Shown here: positions 8,330-16,580 of the stretch, piece by piece
Layout: each line of letters begins with the position of its first letter
Numbering within the stretch: the first letter of the stretch is position 1
From: a bacterium
GTDB lineage: Bacteria; Auribacterota; UBA3054
DNA length: 64,000 bases
Assembly: GCA_017557885.1 (NCBI GenBank)
Contig: JAFYXV010000004.1
Location: 1 to 64,000, forward strand
Direction: 5' to 3'
Notes under the pieces: generated by a model
Told to the model about the DNA's origin: nothing
The model's database searches: none
Seen by the model: the letters and a program-made list of their open reading frames with translations, nothing else
Program-made: the position numbers and the translations under genes

Positions 8330-9447
8330 TGGGCAACGCATTCACTCCGGGACTCCTTATAGCGCCGAGGACGGCCGTCACCAAAACGCGCAAACTCCCC
8401 CTGGGCGGGCACGCTACGGTTTCTGTGGGCGACATCGTGACCGGCAAGCAGACCGTTGGCATGGCGAACCACCAGGGGCCTTTGACGCTTGTCAGGGCCG
8501 CGGAGATCCTGGAGCTGGACAACGACAAAATGAGCGCCCATCTTTTCTGCCAGGTGGGGGATATCGTGGAAAAAGACCAGCTCTTGGGAGAGACTTCCCA
8601 TTTCTTCAACCTTGTCCGAAACGAATGCCGCTCACCGGTCAAGGGCTTCATAGAGGAGATCTCGGAGACCAACGGCTTCGTCGCCATACGGGAGCCGGCC
8701 ACCATTCTGGAAGTCCCCGCTTATCTTTCCGGCACCGTAACAAGGGTGACGGCGACCGACGTGGATGTTTCCTGCACGGCCTGCGTCATCCAGGGCATCT
8801 TCGGCTTGGGCGGAGAATCCAGCGGAGAAATAATGATCGTCTCCGAAGACGAGGATATAACCCTGGAAAACCTGACTGAGGAATGCGAGGGCAAGATCAT
8901 TGTGGGCGGAAGGTCTATTGAAAAAGACGCCATCGACATGGCGAGACTTTGCAAAGTGAAAGGCATAGTAGTCGCCTCCATCGAGCACAGCGTCCTCCAC
9001 GACATCCTGGGGGAATACATCGGCGTCGCCATCACAGGCCAGGAAAACTTAGGCTTTACGCTCATAGTGACGGAGGGCTTCGGAAAACTGGAGATGGACA
9101 AAAGGACGCTTGATCTTTTGAAGCAGCACAAAGGCGAGACGGCCTCCTTCAACGGCTCTACTCAGATCAGGGCCGGCGTAGTCCGCCCGGAAGTCATCAT
9201 ACCTATTTTGGAATACTGCGAAACGAAAGAGGAGAAGAGTTCTCTGGCAGTCGCCAAAGAACTGCAGATCGGCACGAGGATAAGAATAATCAGATCACCT
9301 TATTTCGGGGAATTGGCTAAGGTAACGGAACTGCCCGAGCAGCCCGTAGCCATCGCCACGGAGGCGAAAGTCAGGGTCTTGAAAGCCCGGCTTGATTCCG
9401 GCGAAATAGTTACCGTTCCCAGAGCCAACGTGGAGATAATAGACTGA
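8329..9447 (+). CDS. barrel-sandwich/KOW-like protein, MutL partner
   Basis: 372-aa soluble protein. The N-terminal third has features of a barrel-sandwich hybrid (RnfC or lipoyl-like): LPLGGHATVSVGDIV, VGDIVEKDQLLGE and RSPVKGFIEEI. The middle has alternating hydrophobic strands. The C-terminus has a KOW-like segment (GTRIRIIRSPYFGELAKV, about residues 320-337). No biotinyl Lys motif (MKM) or Fe-S cysteine pattern is seen. It starts on the last base of the MutL-like gene. A scaffold or handling role is an inference; the exact function is unknown. Confidence 0.65.
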   Translation: MGNAFTPGLLIAPRTAVTKTRKLPLGGHATVSVGDIVTGKQTVGMANHQGPLTLVRAAEILELDNDKMSAHLFCQVGDIVEKDQLLGETSHFFNLVRNECRSPVKGFIEEISETNGFVAIREPATILEVPAYLSGTVTRVTATDVDVSCTACVIQGIFGLGGESSGEIMIVSEDEDITLENLTEECEGKIIVGGRSIEKDAIDMARLCKVKGIVVASIEHSVLHDILGEYIGVAITGQENLGFTLIVTEGFGKLEMDKRTLDLLKQHKGETASFNGSTQIRAGVVRPEVIIPILEYCETKEEKSSLAVAKELQIGTRIRIIRSPYFGELAKVTELPEQPVAIATEAKVRVLKARLDSGEIVTVPRANVEIID

Positions 9448-9959
9448 TGCTTTCCTACATTTCTGACCATGACCATTACGACATCGTCATGAGGGCGGCC
9501 TTCATGGCCAAATCGAGCCTTTGGCTCTCGACCTCGAACCTAAAGGACGCCTTTGTGGAAAGGGGCGAAGAAGTGGTCTCCTTTCCCGCCCGGCTGGCCG
9601 ATCTCATAAACAAGAACGTGGAAGTCAGGCTTCTCCACGGCAAGGAGCCCGGCCCCCGTTTCCTGGAGGACTTCGACCGCAACCCCATCCTCGCCTCCGA
9701 ATTGGAGCGCCGCATGTGCCCGAGAGTCCACTCCAAGCTTGTCATAGTCGACATGCGCCTTGTTTACGTCGGCTCAGCCAACATCACCGGCTCCGGCCTC
9801 GGCATGAAAAGCGAGCACAGGAGAAATTTCGAGAGCGGGATCTGGACCGACCAGCGCGAGATCGTGGACGAGGCCGTCGATCACTACATACGCATCTGGG
9901 AAGGCGAAGACTGTCCTCTTTGCATGTGCCGCGACGTCTGCCAGGATCCGATTGCATGA
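9447..9959 (+). CDS. single-HKD phospholipase D-like protein
   Basis: 170-aa protein with one HKD-type motif, HSKLVIVD (about residues 95-102), followed by YVGSANITGSGLG. One HKD per chain usually means a homodimer forms the active site, as in Nuc-type endonucleases. The C-terminus is Cys-rich (CPLCMCRDVC, about 156-165), suggesting a small metal or disulfide site. There is no signal peptide, so it is probably cytoplasmic. It starts on the last base of the previous gene and overlaps the AlkD-like gene by four bases, which fits a nucleic-acid role. Confidence 0.8.
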   Translation: MLSYISDHDHYDIVMRAAFMAKSSLWLSTSNLKDAFVERGEEVVSFPARLADLINKNVEVRLLHGKEPGPRFLEDFDRNPILASELERRMCPRVHSKLVIVDMRLVYVGSANITGSGLGMKSEHRRNFESGIWTDQREIVDEAVDHYIRIWEGEDCPLCMCRDVCQDPIA

Positions 9960-10666
9960 AGGAAGCGCAGATAGTTGCCTTGGCGCGCCAAAAGCTGGCC
10001 TCGAACTGCGATCCCGCCTTCCGGGAGTTCGTCAAGCCTTTCATCAGAACGCCTCTCAAGATCGTAGGCGTAAGGATCCCGATCCTCCACAACATTGCCA
10101 AAGAGATCGCAAGGACGGACGCGGAAGGCTATCTCAAGGAAAGGCCGGACCAAGCCTTTGAGGAAACAGTCCTCCGGGGGCTCGTCATAGCTTACGCCAA
10201 ATCTGACAACACCTGGCGCCTCAACGCGCTCAAAGCCTTTATTCCGCGCGTTCAGGACTGGGCCGCATGCGATGTCGTCTGCGCCGCCTTAAAGCCCTTA
10301 CGGAAGGAAAGGGAGGCCTTCCTGGCCTTCCTTGAGCCGTATCTCTGCTCCGAATCAGAATTCGAGGCCAGGTTCGCCGTAGTTTCTCTCATGGACCACT
10401 TTCTCACCCCGGAATACATCGGCACGGTTTTCGCCAAAATAAAAAAAGTCAACGACGCGCCCTATTACGTCATGATGGGCAAGGCCTGGCTTATCGCCAC
10501 GGCTCTGAGGAAATTCCCGAGGGAGACTGTGGAATTCCTGAAGAAAGCCAAACTTAGCGAAGAAACGAAAAAGGCGGCCTTGAGAAAAATCAGAGATTCC
10601 CGGGCCGTCATGCCGGAAGTCAAAAGGATCTGCGAAGTAATACTGAAGCCTGAGGAAACATTATGA
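9956..10666 (+). CDS. AlkD-like DNA alkylation repair protein
   Basis: 236-aa all-helical protein matching the HEAT-repeat AlkD family: FVKPFIRTPLKIVGVRIP, a WRLNALKAFIPRVQDWAACD helix pair, and WLIATALRKFP. AlkD-type glycosylases remove bulky or charged N-alkylated bases. The start is the ATG at 9956 in the ATGA overlap with the PLD-like gene. Pairing with a PLD-like nuclease suggests a small repair module attached to the end of the MutL operon. Confidence 0.85.
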   Translation: MKEAQIVALARQKLASNCDPAFREFVKPFIRTPLKIVGVRIPILHNIAKEIARTDAEGYLKERPDQAFEETVLRGLVIAYAKSDNTWRLNALKAFIPRVQDWAACDVVCAALKPLRKEREAFLAFLEPYLCSESEFEARFAVVSLMDHFLTPEYIGTVFAKIKKVNDAPYYVMMGKAWLIATALRKFPRETVEFLKKAKLSEETKKAALRKIRDSRAVMPEVKRICEVILKPEETL

Positions 10667-11484
10667 AAAAAGCAGCATTGTTTATTTTGTGCTTAGGAGC
10701 GCTGGTTATGACAGCCTGCCAAAAAAAGATCTGCGACATGACTAAGGAGGAAGCGAAAGAGTGGACGAAATCCGCCACCGTCGCCGAGATGAACAAACGT
10801 GTGAAAGCCCTTACGCCAGAGGAAAAAGAAAAGCTCGTGCGCAACTGGCTGACACTGAATCTTCCCGAGGAAGACAAGGAAGTCGTAATAAAAGGCTGCG
10901 CGGCCATAATCGAGCATCCGAAGCTGGGCTTCTATGTAGAGCTCTTCGCCCACACTCCCATCAATAAACACGAAGCCGGCGGCGGCGCCTGGGCCGCGGG
11001 CGACCACATCTCCATGAGCTCCGGGCTTCTTGCTGAAAAAGATCCCGAATCCATACGCAATACCCTGACCCACGAGCTCTTCCACATCTTCAACGAGCGT
11101 GAGCACGGCGCCGGCGGCATCTCCGCCCTCAACGAAGGCACCGCCATCTGGATATTCGACATGACCTTTTACGAGAACGATCCTGAGAAGATGGCCCTGG
11201 GCCTGGCTGAGCCCGCCATCGGAACGAAGCTGTTTTACCGCGACATCGGCATCCCCGGTTATCCCACGGACATCGAGTTCGGCGTTCCCAAAGACCTCAC
11301 CATGAAAGGCAGGGAAGTTTACGACATGCTTCTGGAAGCCGACCGCAGCAAACTTCCCGTTTACGACGAAGCGAAGATGAAGGAATACTTCGACTTTTTC
11401 TCAGACATCAACAGAAACCAGGACTTCCCGACCTATCTTGAGCAGTTCAGGCAGCGCCTGGACAAATGGCTTCAGGCCCATTAG
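10663..11484 (+). CDS. lipoprotein with gluzincin-type metallopeptidase site
   Basis: 273-aa lipoprotein with lipobox LVMTAC (Cys19). HELFH at residues 137-141 is an HExxH zinc motif, and LNEGTA about 17 residues later supplies the Glu typical of gluzincins. The soluble C-terminal region is alpha-rich. It should sit in the periplasm or on the outer membrane and cleave peptides. The peptidase family is not recognised. It overlaps the AlkD-like gene by four bases and is the last gene before the terminator at 11517-11550. Confidence 0.75.
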   Translation: MKKAALFILCLGALVMTACQKKICDMTKEEAKEWTKSATVAEMNKRVKALTPEEKEKLVRNWLTLNLPEEDKEVVIKGCAAIIEHPKLGFYVELFAHTPINKHEAGGGAWAAGDHISMSSGLLAEKDPESIRNTLTHELFHIFNEREHGAGGISALNEGTAIWIFDMTFYENDPEKMALGLAEPAIGTKLFYRDIGIPGYPTDIEFGVPKDLTMKGREVYDMLLEADRSKLPVYDEAKMKEYFDFFSDINRNQDFPTYLEQFRQRLDKWLQAH

Positions 11485-11516
11485 CATCCCGTTCATTTTG
11501 TTGATTATTCAAGCGA

Positions 11517-11550
11517 AGCAAAGCGCGCCTAAGGCGCGCTTTGCTTTTTT
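11517..11550 (+). terminator. Rho-independent terminator ending the MutL operon
   Basis: A perfect 13-bp GC-rich stem (AGCAAAGCGCGCC with its complement) around a TAA loop, followed by TTTTT. It lies 32 bp after the lipoprotein stop. Confidence 0.95.
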
Positions 11551-11573
11551 CTGAAAAGAAATATATTATCCTG

Positions 11574-11603
11574 TTGATTTTAGGAAACGCTTTTTGATAA
11601 AAT
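11574..11603 (+). promoter_or_regulatory. promoter for SUMF1 fusion gene
   Basis: TTGATT (-35), 18-bp spacer, and TAAAAT within an extended TGATAAAAT. It lies about 100 bp upstream of the ATG at 11705, leaving a leader of roughly 95 nt with no recognised riboswitch. Confidence 0.5.
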
Positions 11604-11704
11604 AATTAAAATTTGTGTTAATTTCTTTTTGTGAGTGTCGAAAATGACGGCGCATCTGAGAGGAGAATATTTAACCGTCAACAAACAACGAAACGTAACG
11701 CTGT

Positions 11705-13435
11705 ATGAAAAATCTTGTTTTAATTTTTAGCGCCCTGGCTTTGCTTTGCGCCGCTTTTACCTGCGCCGCGGTGGAAGTTCCTGCCGGCGCCGTATGGTCG
11801 TCTGATTTCGATTTGGACACTTTCAGCGTTGCTCCCGGCAAAACCATAGTGCTTCGGCCGACCGACGCCCTAACTTACAGTGCGCAATGGGCTCCCGGCG
11901 AGAACAGGCAGATAAGTCTTTTTGCGACTGCGGATGATCCTTACGAGATCATGACGAGCGGAGCGGAGGCAGAGGGAAGCTACGTTTGGAATTATGAATC
12001 GGTTGATCCGTCCGTTCTTCCCAGGAACGCCACTTACACCCTGAGCTACACTATTTTCAGCGGTCAAACGACGCTTACCAACGAAACGGCCGAAGCGAGG
12101 ATCAAGCTTCTGCCGGAACCGGCTTTGCTTTTTCTGCTTCCGCTGCTTCTGCTTTTGTGCGGAGCAAGAAAAATAAAACTCTTCGTTCCCGCACTTCTTC
12201 TGGCTCTGCTTTCGTTTGAAGCCGCCGCCGACGTGGTGTCGGGGATCAGCTGCCGCCAGCGCTGGCCCTGGAACGGCAAGGTCGACATCGACTACACCTT
12301 GACTTCCCAAAGTGCCGGCCCCGTTTTCAGCGTCAGTTTCTTCGGCAGGATTGGAGACGGCGAGCCTTTCAATTTGACGAAGCTGGAAGGCGAAGGCCAA
12401 TACGGAATCGCCTTCGGCTCCGGCAGCAAGCGCATCACCTGGGACAGCACAAAGCAACTTGGCAATACGGTAGATTCCAGCGCGGTAAAAGTTGCCATTT
12501 ATGCCGTGGATGTCACCGGCAACGCGACGTATATCGGCTTTGACCTTGTTAACAAAACCGTCGGGTTCTCTTCGACTGCGCCCAGCGTAGCTTCTGGCGC
12601 CATCTCCAAAACCAGCCAGGTTTGGTTCAGGCGTGTGGAGGCAGGCACCTTCCTAATGGGTTCCAATTCAAGCGACCCCTATCACGAAGAGTACGCTGCG
12701 ACCGAGGCGGAGCACCCCGTCCAAATAACCAAGCCTTTCTACATGGGCATCTTCGAAATGACGCAGAAACAGTTCGAGACCATAGCCGGTTACAACCCTG
12801 TTGAAATGCCAGCTTTTATGGGCGACACAAAACCTGTCGACCATGTTAGTTACAACGATCTGAGGGGTGAAAATGCCGGCGCCACCTGGCCGACGTACAC
12901 CGACCACAGGGTGGATGCGACAAGCTTTTTCGGCGTTTTCAGGAAAAGGTTCAACGATCAATTCATCTTCGATCTTCCCACTGAAGCCCAGTGGGAAATG
13001 GCTTGCAGGGATAAAGGAGACTGCACTTACTGGGGCAGCGGCGTCTGGAACGACGGCAGCGCCATTTTCGGCCCCATAACCCCCGATGAGCCCCGCCTGG
13101 TCGATGAAAACTTGGATAAATTGGCCAACTACATAGGCGACTCAAGCGTCGAGCCCAGCGAAGTCGGAATGAAAGATCCTAATAGAATAGGTCTTTACGA
13201 CATGCACGGCAACGTTGGAGAAGTGTGCCTGGATCTTTATACAGAAAATATCTCTAGCTACACCATCGACCCGGTTGGTCCGCCAAGCAGTTATTCGGGG
13301 ATGCGCGTTATGCGCAGCGGAGACTGCTGCTCTTATTCCAAAGATTGCCGCGCTGCTCGCCGTAGCTGTATATCACCCGGCAACCGAATGGCCGAAGACG
13401 GCTTCCGCGCCGTGTTCAATCCTTTTGTAAGATAA
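11705..13435 (+). CDS. SUMF1/FGE-domain surface protein, apparent PEP-CTERM fusion
   Basis: 576-aa exported protein. A signal peptide (1-22) and a beta-rich domain (to about 133) are followed by a PEP-CTERM-like tail: LPEPA at 136-140, a Leu-rich helix, then GARK. A second signal peptide-like stretch (KIKLFVPALLLALLSFEAAA, about 156-175) follows, then a beta module (RQRWPWNGKVDIDYTL) and an FGE domain (about 308-575). This is what a PEP-CTERM protein and an adjacent SUMF1 protein would look like joined in frame. FGE domains make formylglycine in sulfatases, but surface versions with this context more likely bind ligands. The C-terminal segment RVMRSGDCCSYSKDCRAARR aligns with the variable segments of the 20-27 kb homologues. 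Its stop is two bases from the convergent gene. Confidence 0.8.
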   Translation: MKNLVLIFSALALLCAAFTCAAVEVPAGAVWSSDFDLDTFSVAPGKTIVLRPTDALTYSAQWAPGENRQISLFATADDPYEIMTSGAEAEGSYVWNYESVDPSVLPRNATYTLSYTIFSGQTTLTNETAEARIKLLPEPALLFLLPLLLLLCGARKIKLFVPALLLALLSFEAAADVVSGISCRQRWPWNGKVDIDYTLTSQSAGPVFSVSFFGRIGDGEPFNLTKLEGEGQYGIAFGSGSKRITWDSTKQLGNTVDSSAVKVAIYAVDVTGNATYIGFDLVNKTVGFSSTAPSVASGAISKTSQVWFRRVEAGTFLMGSNSSDPYHEEYAATEAEHPVQITKPFYMGIFEMTQKQFETIAGYNPVEMPAFMGDTKPVDHVSYNDLRGENAGATWPTYTDHRVDATSFFGVFRKRFNDQFIFDLPTEAQWEMACRDKGDCTYWGSGVWNDGSAIFGPITPDEPRLVDENLDKLANYIGDSSVEPSEVGMKDPNRIGLYDMHGNVGEVCLDLYTENISSYTIDPVGPPSSYSGMRVMRSGDCCSYSKDCRAARRSCISPGNRMAEDGFRAVFNPFVR

Positions 13436-13437
13436 GA

Positions 13438-14571
13438 TCAAAGCAGTTCGCTTCGGATGAAAGTGCGGATGTTTTCGCGGTAATTCTGAAGGGAATATTT
13501 ACGGGCGTTCTCAAGAGCCTTTTCTGAGAGCGCCCTTCTTTTTTGCTCATCGCCAAAGAGTTCTTTGACGCAGTCCAGAATGCCGGCTCTGGTGGTCTCC
13601 TTGCTGGAGGGGTCGATGAAGAGGGCACTGTCAGGGGCGAGGAGGTCGGTTATGGGCCTTATCTTCGATGTGATGACGGGAAGGCCCATAGCCTGGGCTT
13701 CTATTATGCCGACGCCGAAGCCCTCTCTTTTGGTGGCGGAGATGAAAATGTCGGAAAGGGAAAGAAGAGCCGGCATGTCGAAGGTGTCCACCCAGCCCAG
13801 GAAGCGGACGCGGTCCTCGACTTGCAGAATGGAAGCCAACTTTGTGAATTTTTCCCTGTTCGGGCCGTCGCCGGCGATGGCGAGGAAAACGTTCTTGGGC
13901 AGGTCGTGGAGAACGGAGATCGTTTCCGGAAGGCCCTTGTCGTCGACTAGCCTGGCGGCGCAGGTCAGAAGGAAAGCGCCCGGCGGAAGGCCAAGGCGTT
14001 TCTTTAGTTTCGTTTTTCTTGCGGGATCGACTTTTTCAGGATCGTAAGAGGGGCCGGCGAAATTCGGAATGACCGTGCATTTTTCCCTTTCCGTTATGCC
14101 TTGCTCAACGAGGGAGTCCTCGACCAGTTTCGTAACGCAGATGAATTTTTTCGTGCGCTTGGCGGCGAAGCGTTCCAGGAAGAGATAAAGTTTCTTCTTG
14201 AATTTGGAAAGGCCCGGGTGCACCGTGAGGCCGTGGGCGGTGTGGATGACAGTCGGCACGCCGGCCATCCTCGCTGCCATTCTGCCCACGAAGCCCGCTT
14301 TGGCGGTGTGGGTGTGCACGACGTCGAACTTTTCAGATTTGATGAAGCGGTAGAGCTTCCAGAAAGAGACAAGGTCCTTAGGCGAAATAGTGCGGCTGAT
14401 ATAGACCGGGAAGAAGGGGACGTTCGCGGCTTTCACCGTCTCCTCGGCGTCAAAGTCCGGAGTCGAGGCGTAGGTAACGTCGCAGCCCTGCTCTTTAAGT
14501 TCCTGAAAGAGGGGAATGAGGAAGGCTCTGGCGGTTATCCCGACAGTGGTTATTTCCAGGACTTTTTTCAA
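13438..14571 (-). CDS. glycosyltransferase family 4
   Basis: 377-aa GT-B fold enzyme. The N-terminal domain has HTHTAKAGFVGRMAARMAG, typical of WcaL or capsule-type GT4 enzymes. The C-terminal nucleotide-sugar site has the EX7E motif in EGFGVGIIEAQAMG (about residues 287-300). It is cytoplasmic and probably adds a sugar to a polysaccharide or lipid-linked precursor; the substrate is unknown. It is the last gene of the minus-strand operon, four bases after the acetyltransferase stop, and ends two bases from the convergent SUMF1 gene. Confidence 0.9.
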   Translation of the reverse strand: MKKVLEITTVGITARAFLIPLFQELKEQGCDVTYASTPDFDAEETVKAANVPFFPVYISRTISPKDLVSFWKLYRFIKSEKFDVVHTHTAKAGFVGRMAARMAGVPTVIHTAHGLTVHPGLSKFKKKLYLFLERFAAKRTKKFICVTKLVEDSLVEQGITEREKCTVIPNFAGPSYDPEKVDPARKTKLKKRLGLPPGAFLLTCAARLVDDKGLPETISVLHDLPKNVFLAIAGDGPNREKFTKLASILQVEDRVRFLGWVDTFDMPALLSLSDIFISATKREGFGVGIIEAQAMGLPVITSKIRPITDLLAPDSALFIDPSSKETTRAGILDCVKELFGDEQKRRALSEKALENARKYSLQNYRENIRTFIRSELL

Positions 14572-14574
14572 CTT

Positions 14575-15210
14575 TTAGTCGTTGGTGATCGGTTTGCCGC
14601 GGTTGTCTTTCTCAAGTTTGCCGTTGCTGACGTAGCGCGGGCGGAAGCGGTTGTTGCGGCGGCGATTGGGGGCTTTGGATATTTTGACGGCCTTGGCGGG
14701 GATGCCCACCATGGTGGAGTATTTGGGAGTGTCCTTTAGGACCACGGCGTTGGCGCCTATGATGGTGTTGTCGCCGACGGTTATGGGGCCGACGATCTTG
14801 GCGCCGGCGCCTATGAAGACGTTGTCGCCGATCTGAGGCACTCTGGTGTCGTTCATTCTGGACTGGCCGATGACCACCTGGGCGCCTATGACGCAGTTAG
14901 CGCCTATTTTGGTGGCCGGGTGGATGTAGATGGCGCCCGTATGCAGCAGGATTATCCCCGGGCCTATGGTGGCCCTGGAGGGCAGGGAGCAGTTGTAGAG
15001 GATGCGCATGAGCATGGTCAGGACGCCGTAGGGGATCAAAAAGATCCAGCTGAAGGGCGGCCAGAAACGGCGCACGAAGTGTCCGTAGCGGTAAACAAGC
15101 GAGACTTGCAGGGAGGGTATGCAGAAAAGCCTTACGGTCCTCACAAGGAAATTTCCCGGCAGATTGCGATATATTCTGGATATATCGGCAATAGCGTTTT
15201 CGAAGATCAT
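14575..15210 (-). CDS. left-handed beta-helix acetyltransferase (CysE-like)
   Basis: 211-aa protein with hexapeptide repeats (IGPGIILLHTG, IGANCVIGAQVVIG, IGAGAKIVGPITVGDNTIIGA), the active-site-like HTGAIYIHPATKIG and a hydrophobic helix near residues 50-70. It resembles serine O-acetyltransferases, but the short N-terminal domain and its place beside a GT4 suggest sugar acetylation in glycan assembly. The C-terminus is basic (RRRNNRFRPRY). It overlaps the hisA stop region by four bases. Confidence 0.8.
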   Translation of the reverse strand: MIFENAIADISRIYRNLPGNFLVRTVRLFCIPSLQVSLVYRYGHFVRRFWPPFSWIFLIPYGVLTMLMRILYNCSLPSRATIGPGIILLHTGAIYIHPATKIGANCVIGAQVVIGQSRMNDTRVPQIGDNVFIGAGAKIVGPITVGDNTIIGANAVVLKDTPKYSTMVGIPAKAVKISKAPNRRRNNRFRPRYVSNGKLEKDNRGKPITND

Positions 15211-15947
15211 TTTTTCTCCTTAGGATAGCAAAGCGCGACGGCCTCCTTGACGCTGAACCTTTCCTCGTAGATGGCCTTGCCCGAGATGCAGCCGTAGGGC
15301 GCGTGGGGCTTGAGGGCCAAGAGAGCGGAAATGTGTTCGAGGCTTGCGATGCCTCCGGAAGCCACGAGATCAAGACAAAAGCGGCGCATGATCTCGCTGA
15401 GCGTGGAATAGTCGGGCTGGCTGAGCATGCCGTCCTGGGCGATATCCGTGTAAATCAGCGTGCCCACTCCGGAATCTTGCGCAAGTTTGGCGAGGTCGAA
15501 GACAGTCTGGTCGGTCGTTTCCGTCCAGCCTTTGACAGAGACGAAACCGCCCCTGGCGTCCACGCCCACAGCCACATGCTCTTTGCCGAATTCTTTGACT
15601 GCTTCAGCCATGAAGGAAGGATCCTGCCAGGCGGCGGTCCCGAGGACGATCCTCTCGACGCCGGAATTAAGGCAGTTCTCGGCATCCGATAGCGTCCTGA
15701 TGCCGCCCCCCAGTTCGATCTTAAGGTTGGTGGCTTGGAAGACCGCTTTAACCGTTTCGGTGTGGCGTCTCGTTCCGGAAAAAGCGCCGTCCAGGTCCAC
15801 CATGTGGATCCATCTGGCGCCGGCGGAAAGAAAACTTTCCGCTACCGCAACGGGGTCTGAACTGTAAACGGTCTTTCTTTGGGCGTCCCCCTGGACGAGG
15901 CGGACGCATTTGCCTTCCTTAAGATCGATGGCCGGTAAGAATTCCAC
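15207..15947 (-). CDS. hisA: phosphoribosylformimino-AICAR-P isomerase HisA
   Basis: 246-aa (beta-alpha)8 barrel enzyme of histidine synthesis that isomerises ProFAR to PRFAR in the cytoplasm. The N-terminal catalytic Asp is in LPAIDLKEGKCVRLVQGD and the second is in LIYTDIAQDGMLS. Phosphate-binding glycines appear in LGGGIRT and ASGGIASLEH. Length is normal. It follows hisH by 21 bp. The expected partner hisF is not in the window, so the histidine pathway is split. Confidence 0.95.
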   Translation of the reverse strand: MEFLPAIDLKEGKCVRLVQGDAQRKTVYSSDPVAVAESFLSAGARWIHMVDLDGAFSGTRRHTETVKAVFQATNLKIELGGGIRTLSDAENCLNSGVERIVLGTAAWQDPSFMAEAVKEFGKEHVAVGVDARGGFVSVKGWTETTDQTVFDLAKLAQDSGVGTLIYTDIAQDGMLSQPDYSTLSEIMRRFCLDLVASGGIASLEHISALLALKPHAPYGCISGKAIYEERFSVKEAVALCYPKEKK

Positions 15948-15968
15948 GTTATTTTGCTTTGCTTAAAG

Positions 15969-16580
15969 TTAAATGTTAAGAAAGTTGCGCAGCATTACGA
16001 GTCCCTTCTCCTGGCTTTTTTCAGGGTGGAACTGCACTGCGAAGGCGTTCCCGTGCCACAGGCTGGAGCAGTACTCCAATCCGTAGGCCGTTGTGCTTCC
16101 GACTGCGGAGTCATTCTTGGGAACGCAGTAGTAAGAATGAACGAAATAAAAGTAAGAGCCCTCCTCGATATCCCTGAAGAGAGGATTGCTCTTCTCTCTG
16201 GGAAAGACGGCGTTCCAGCCGATCTGGGGAACTCTCAATAAGGGATCCTTGAAGCGGCGTATCTCGCCCTCCAAAAATCCAAGTCCGGCAACTCCCGGGT
16301 ACTCCTCGCTCTTTTCAAAGAGGAACTGCATCCCGAGGCAGATCCCTAAGAAAGGTCTCCCGGCGTTCAGCCATTCCCTCAGAAAGGGATGGAAGCCCCG
16401 CTTTTCAAGCTCCTCCATGCCAGGACCGAAGTTGCCTACGCCGGGAAGGACTAGCGAATCAAAATTAACGACAGACGGCGCCTCCTCAAGTATCTCCGCT
16501 TCGGCTCCCAGGTATGCGAAAGCTTTGCGGACGCTGTGGAGGTTGCCTGCTCCGTAATCTATGATCGCTATCTTTTTCAC
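15969..16580 (-). CDS. hisH: imidazole glycerol phosphate synthase subunit HisH
   Basis: 203-aa class I glutamine amidotransferase that feeds ammonia to HisF. The nucleophile Cys is in FLGICLGMQFLFE, and the His and Glu are in VQFHPEKSQ. The start is the GTG at 16580 (KKIAIIDYGAGN follows), which overlaps the pyk stop as GTGA; the reading frame extends further upstream but lacks family similarity there. No hisF is present nearby. Confidence 0.93.
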   Translation of the reverse strand: MKKIAIIDYGAGNLHSVRKAFAYLGAEAEILEEAPSVVNFDSLVLPGVGNFGPGMEELEKRGFHPFLREWLNAGRPFLGICLGMQFLFEKSEEYPGVAGLGFLEGEIRRFKDPLLRVPQIGWNAVFPREKSNPLFRDIEEGSYFYFVHSYYCVPKNDSAVGSTTAYGLEYCSSLWHGNAFAVQFHPEKSQEKGLVMLRNFLNI

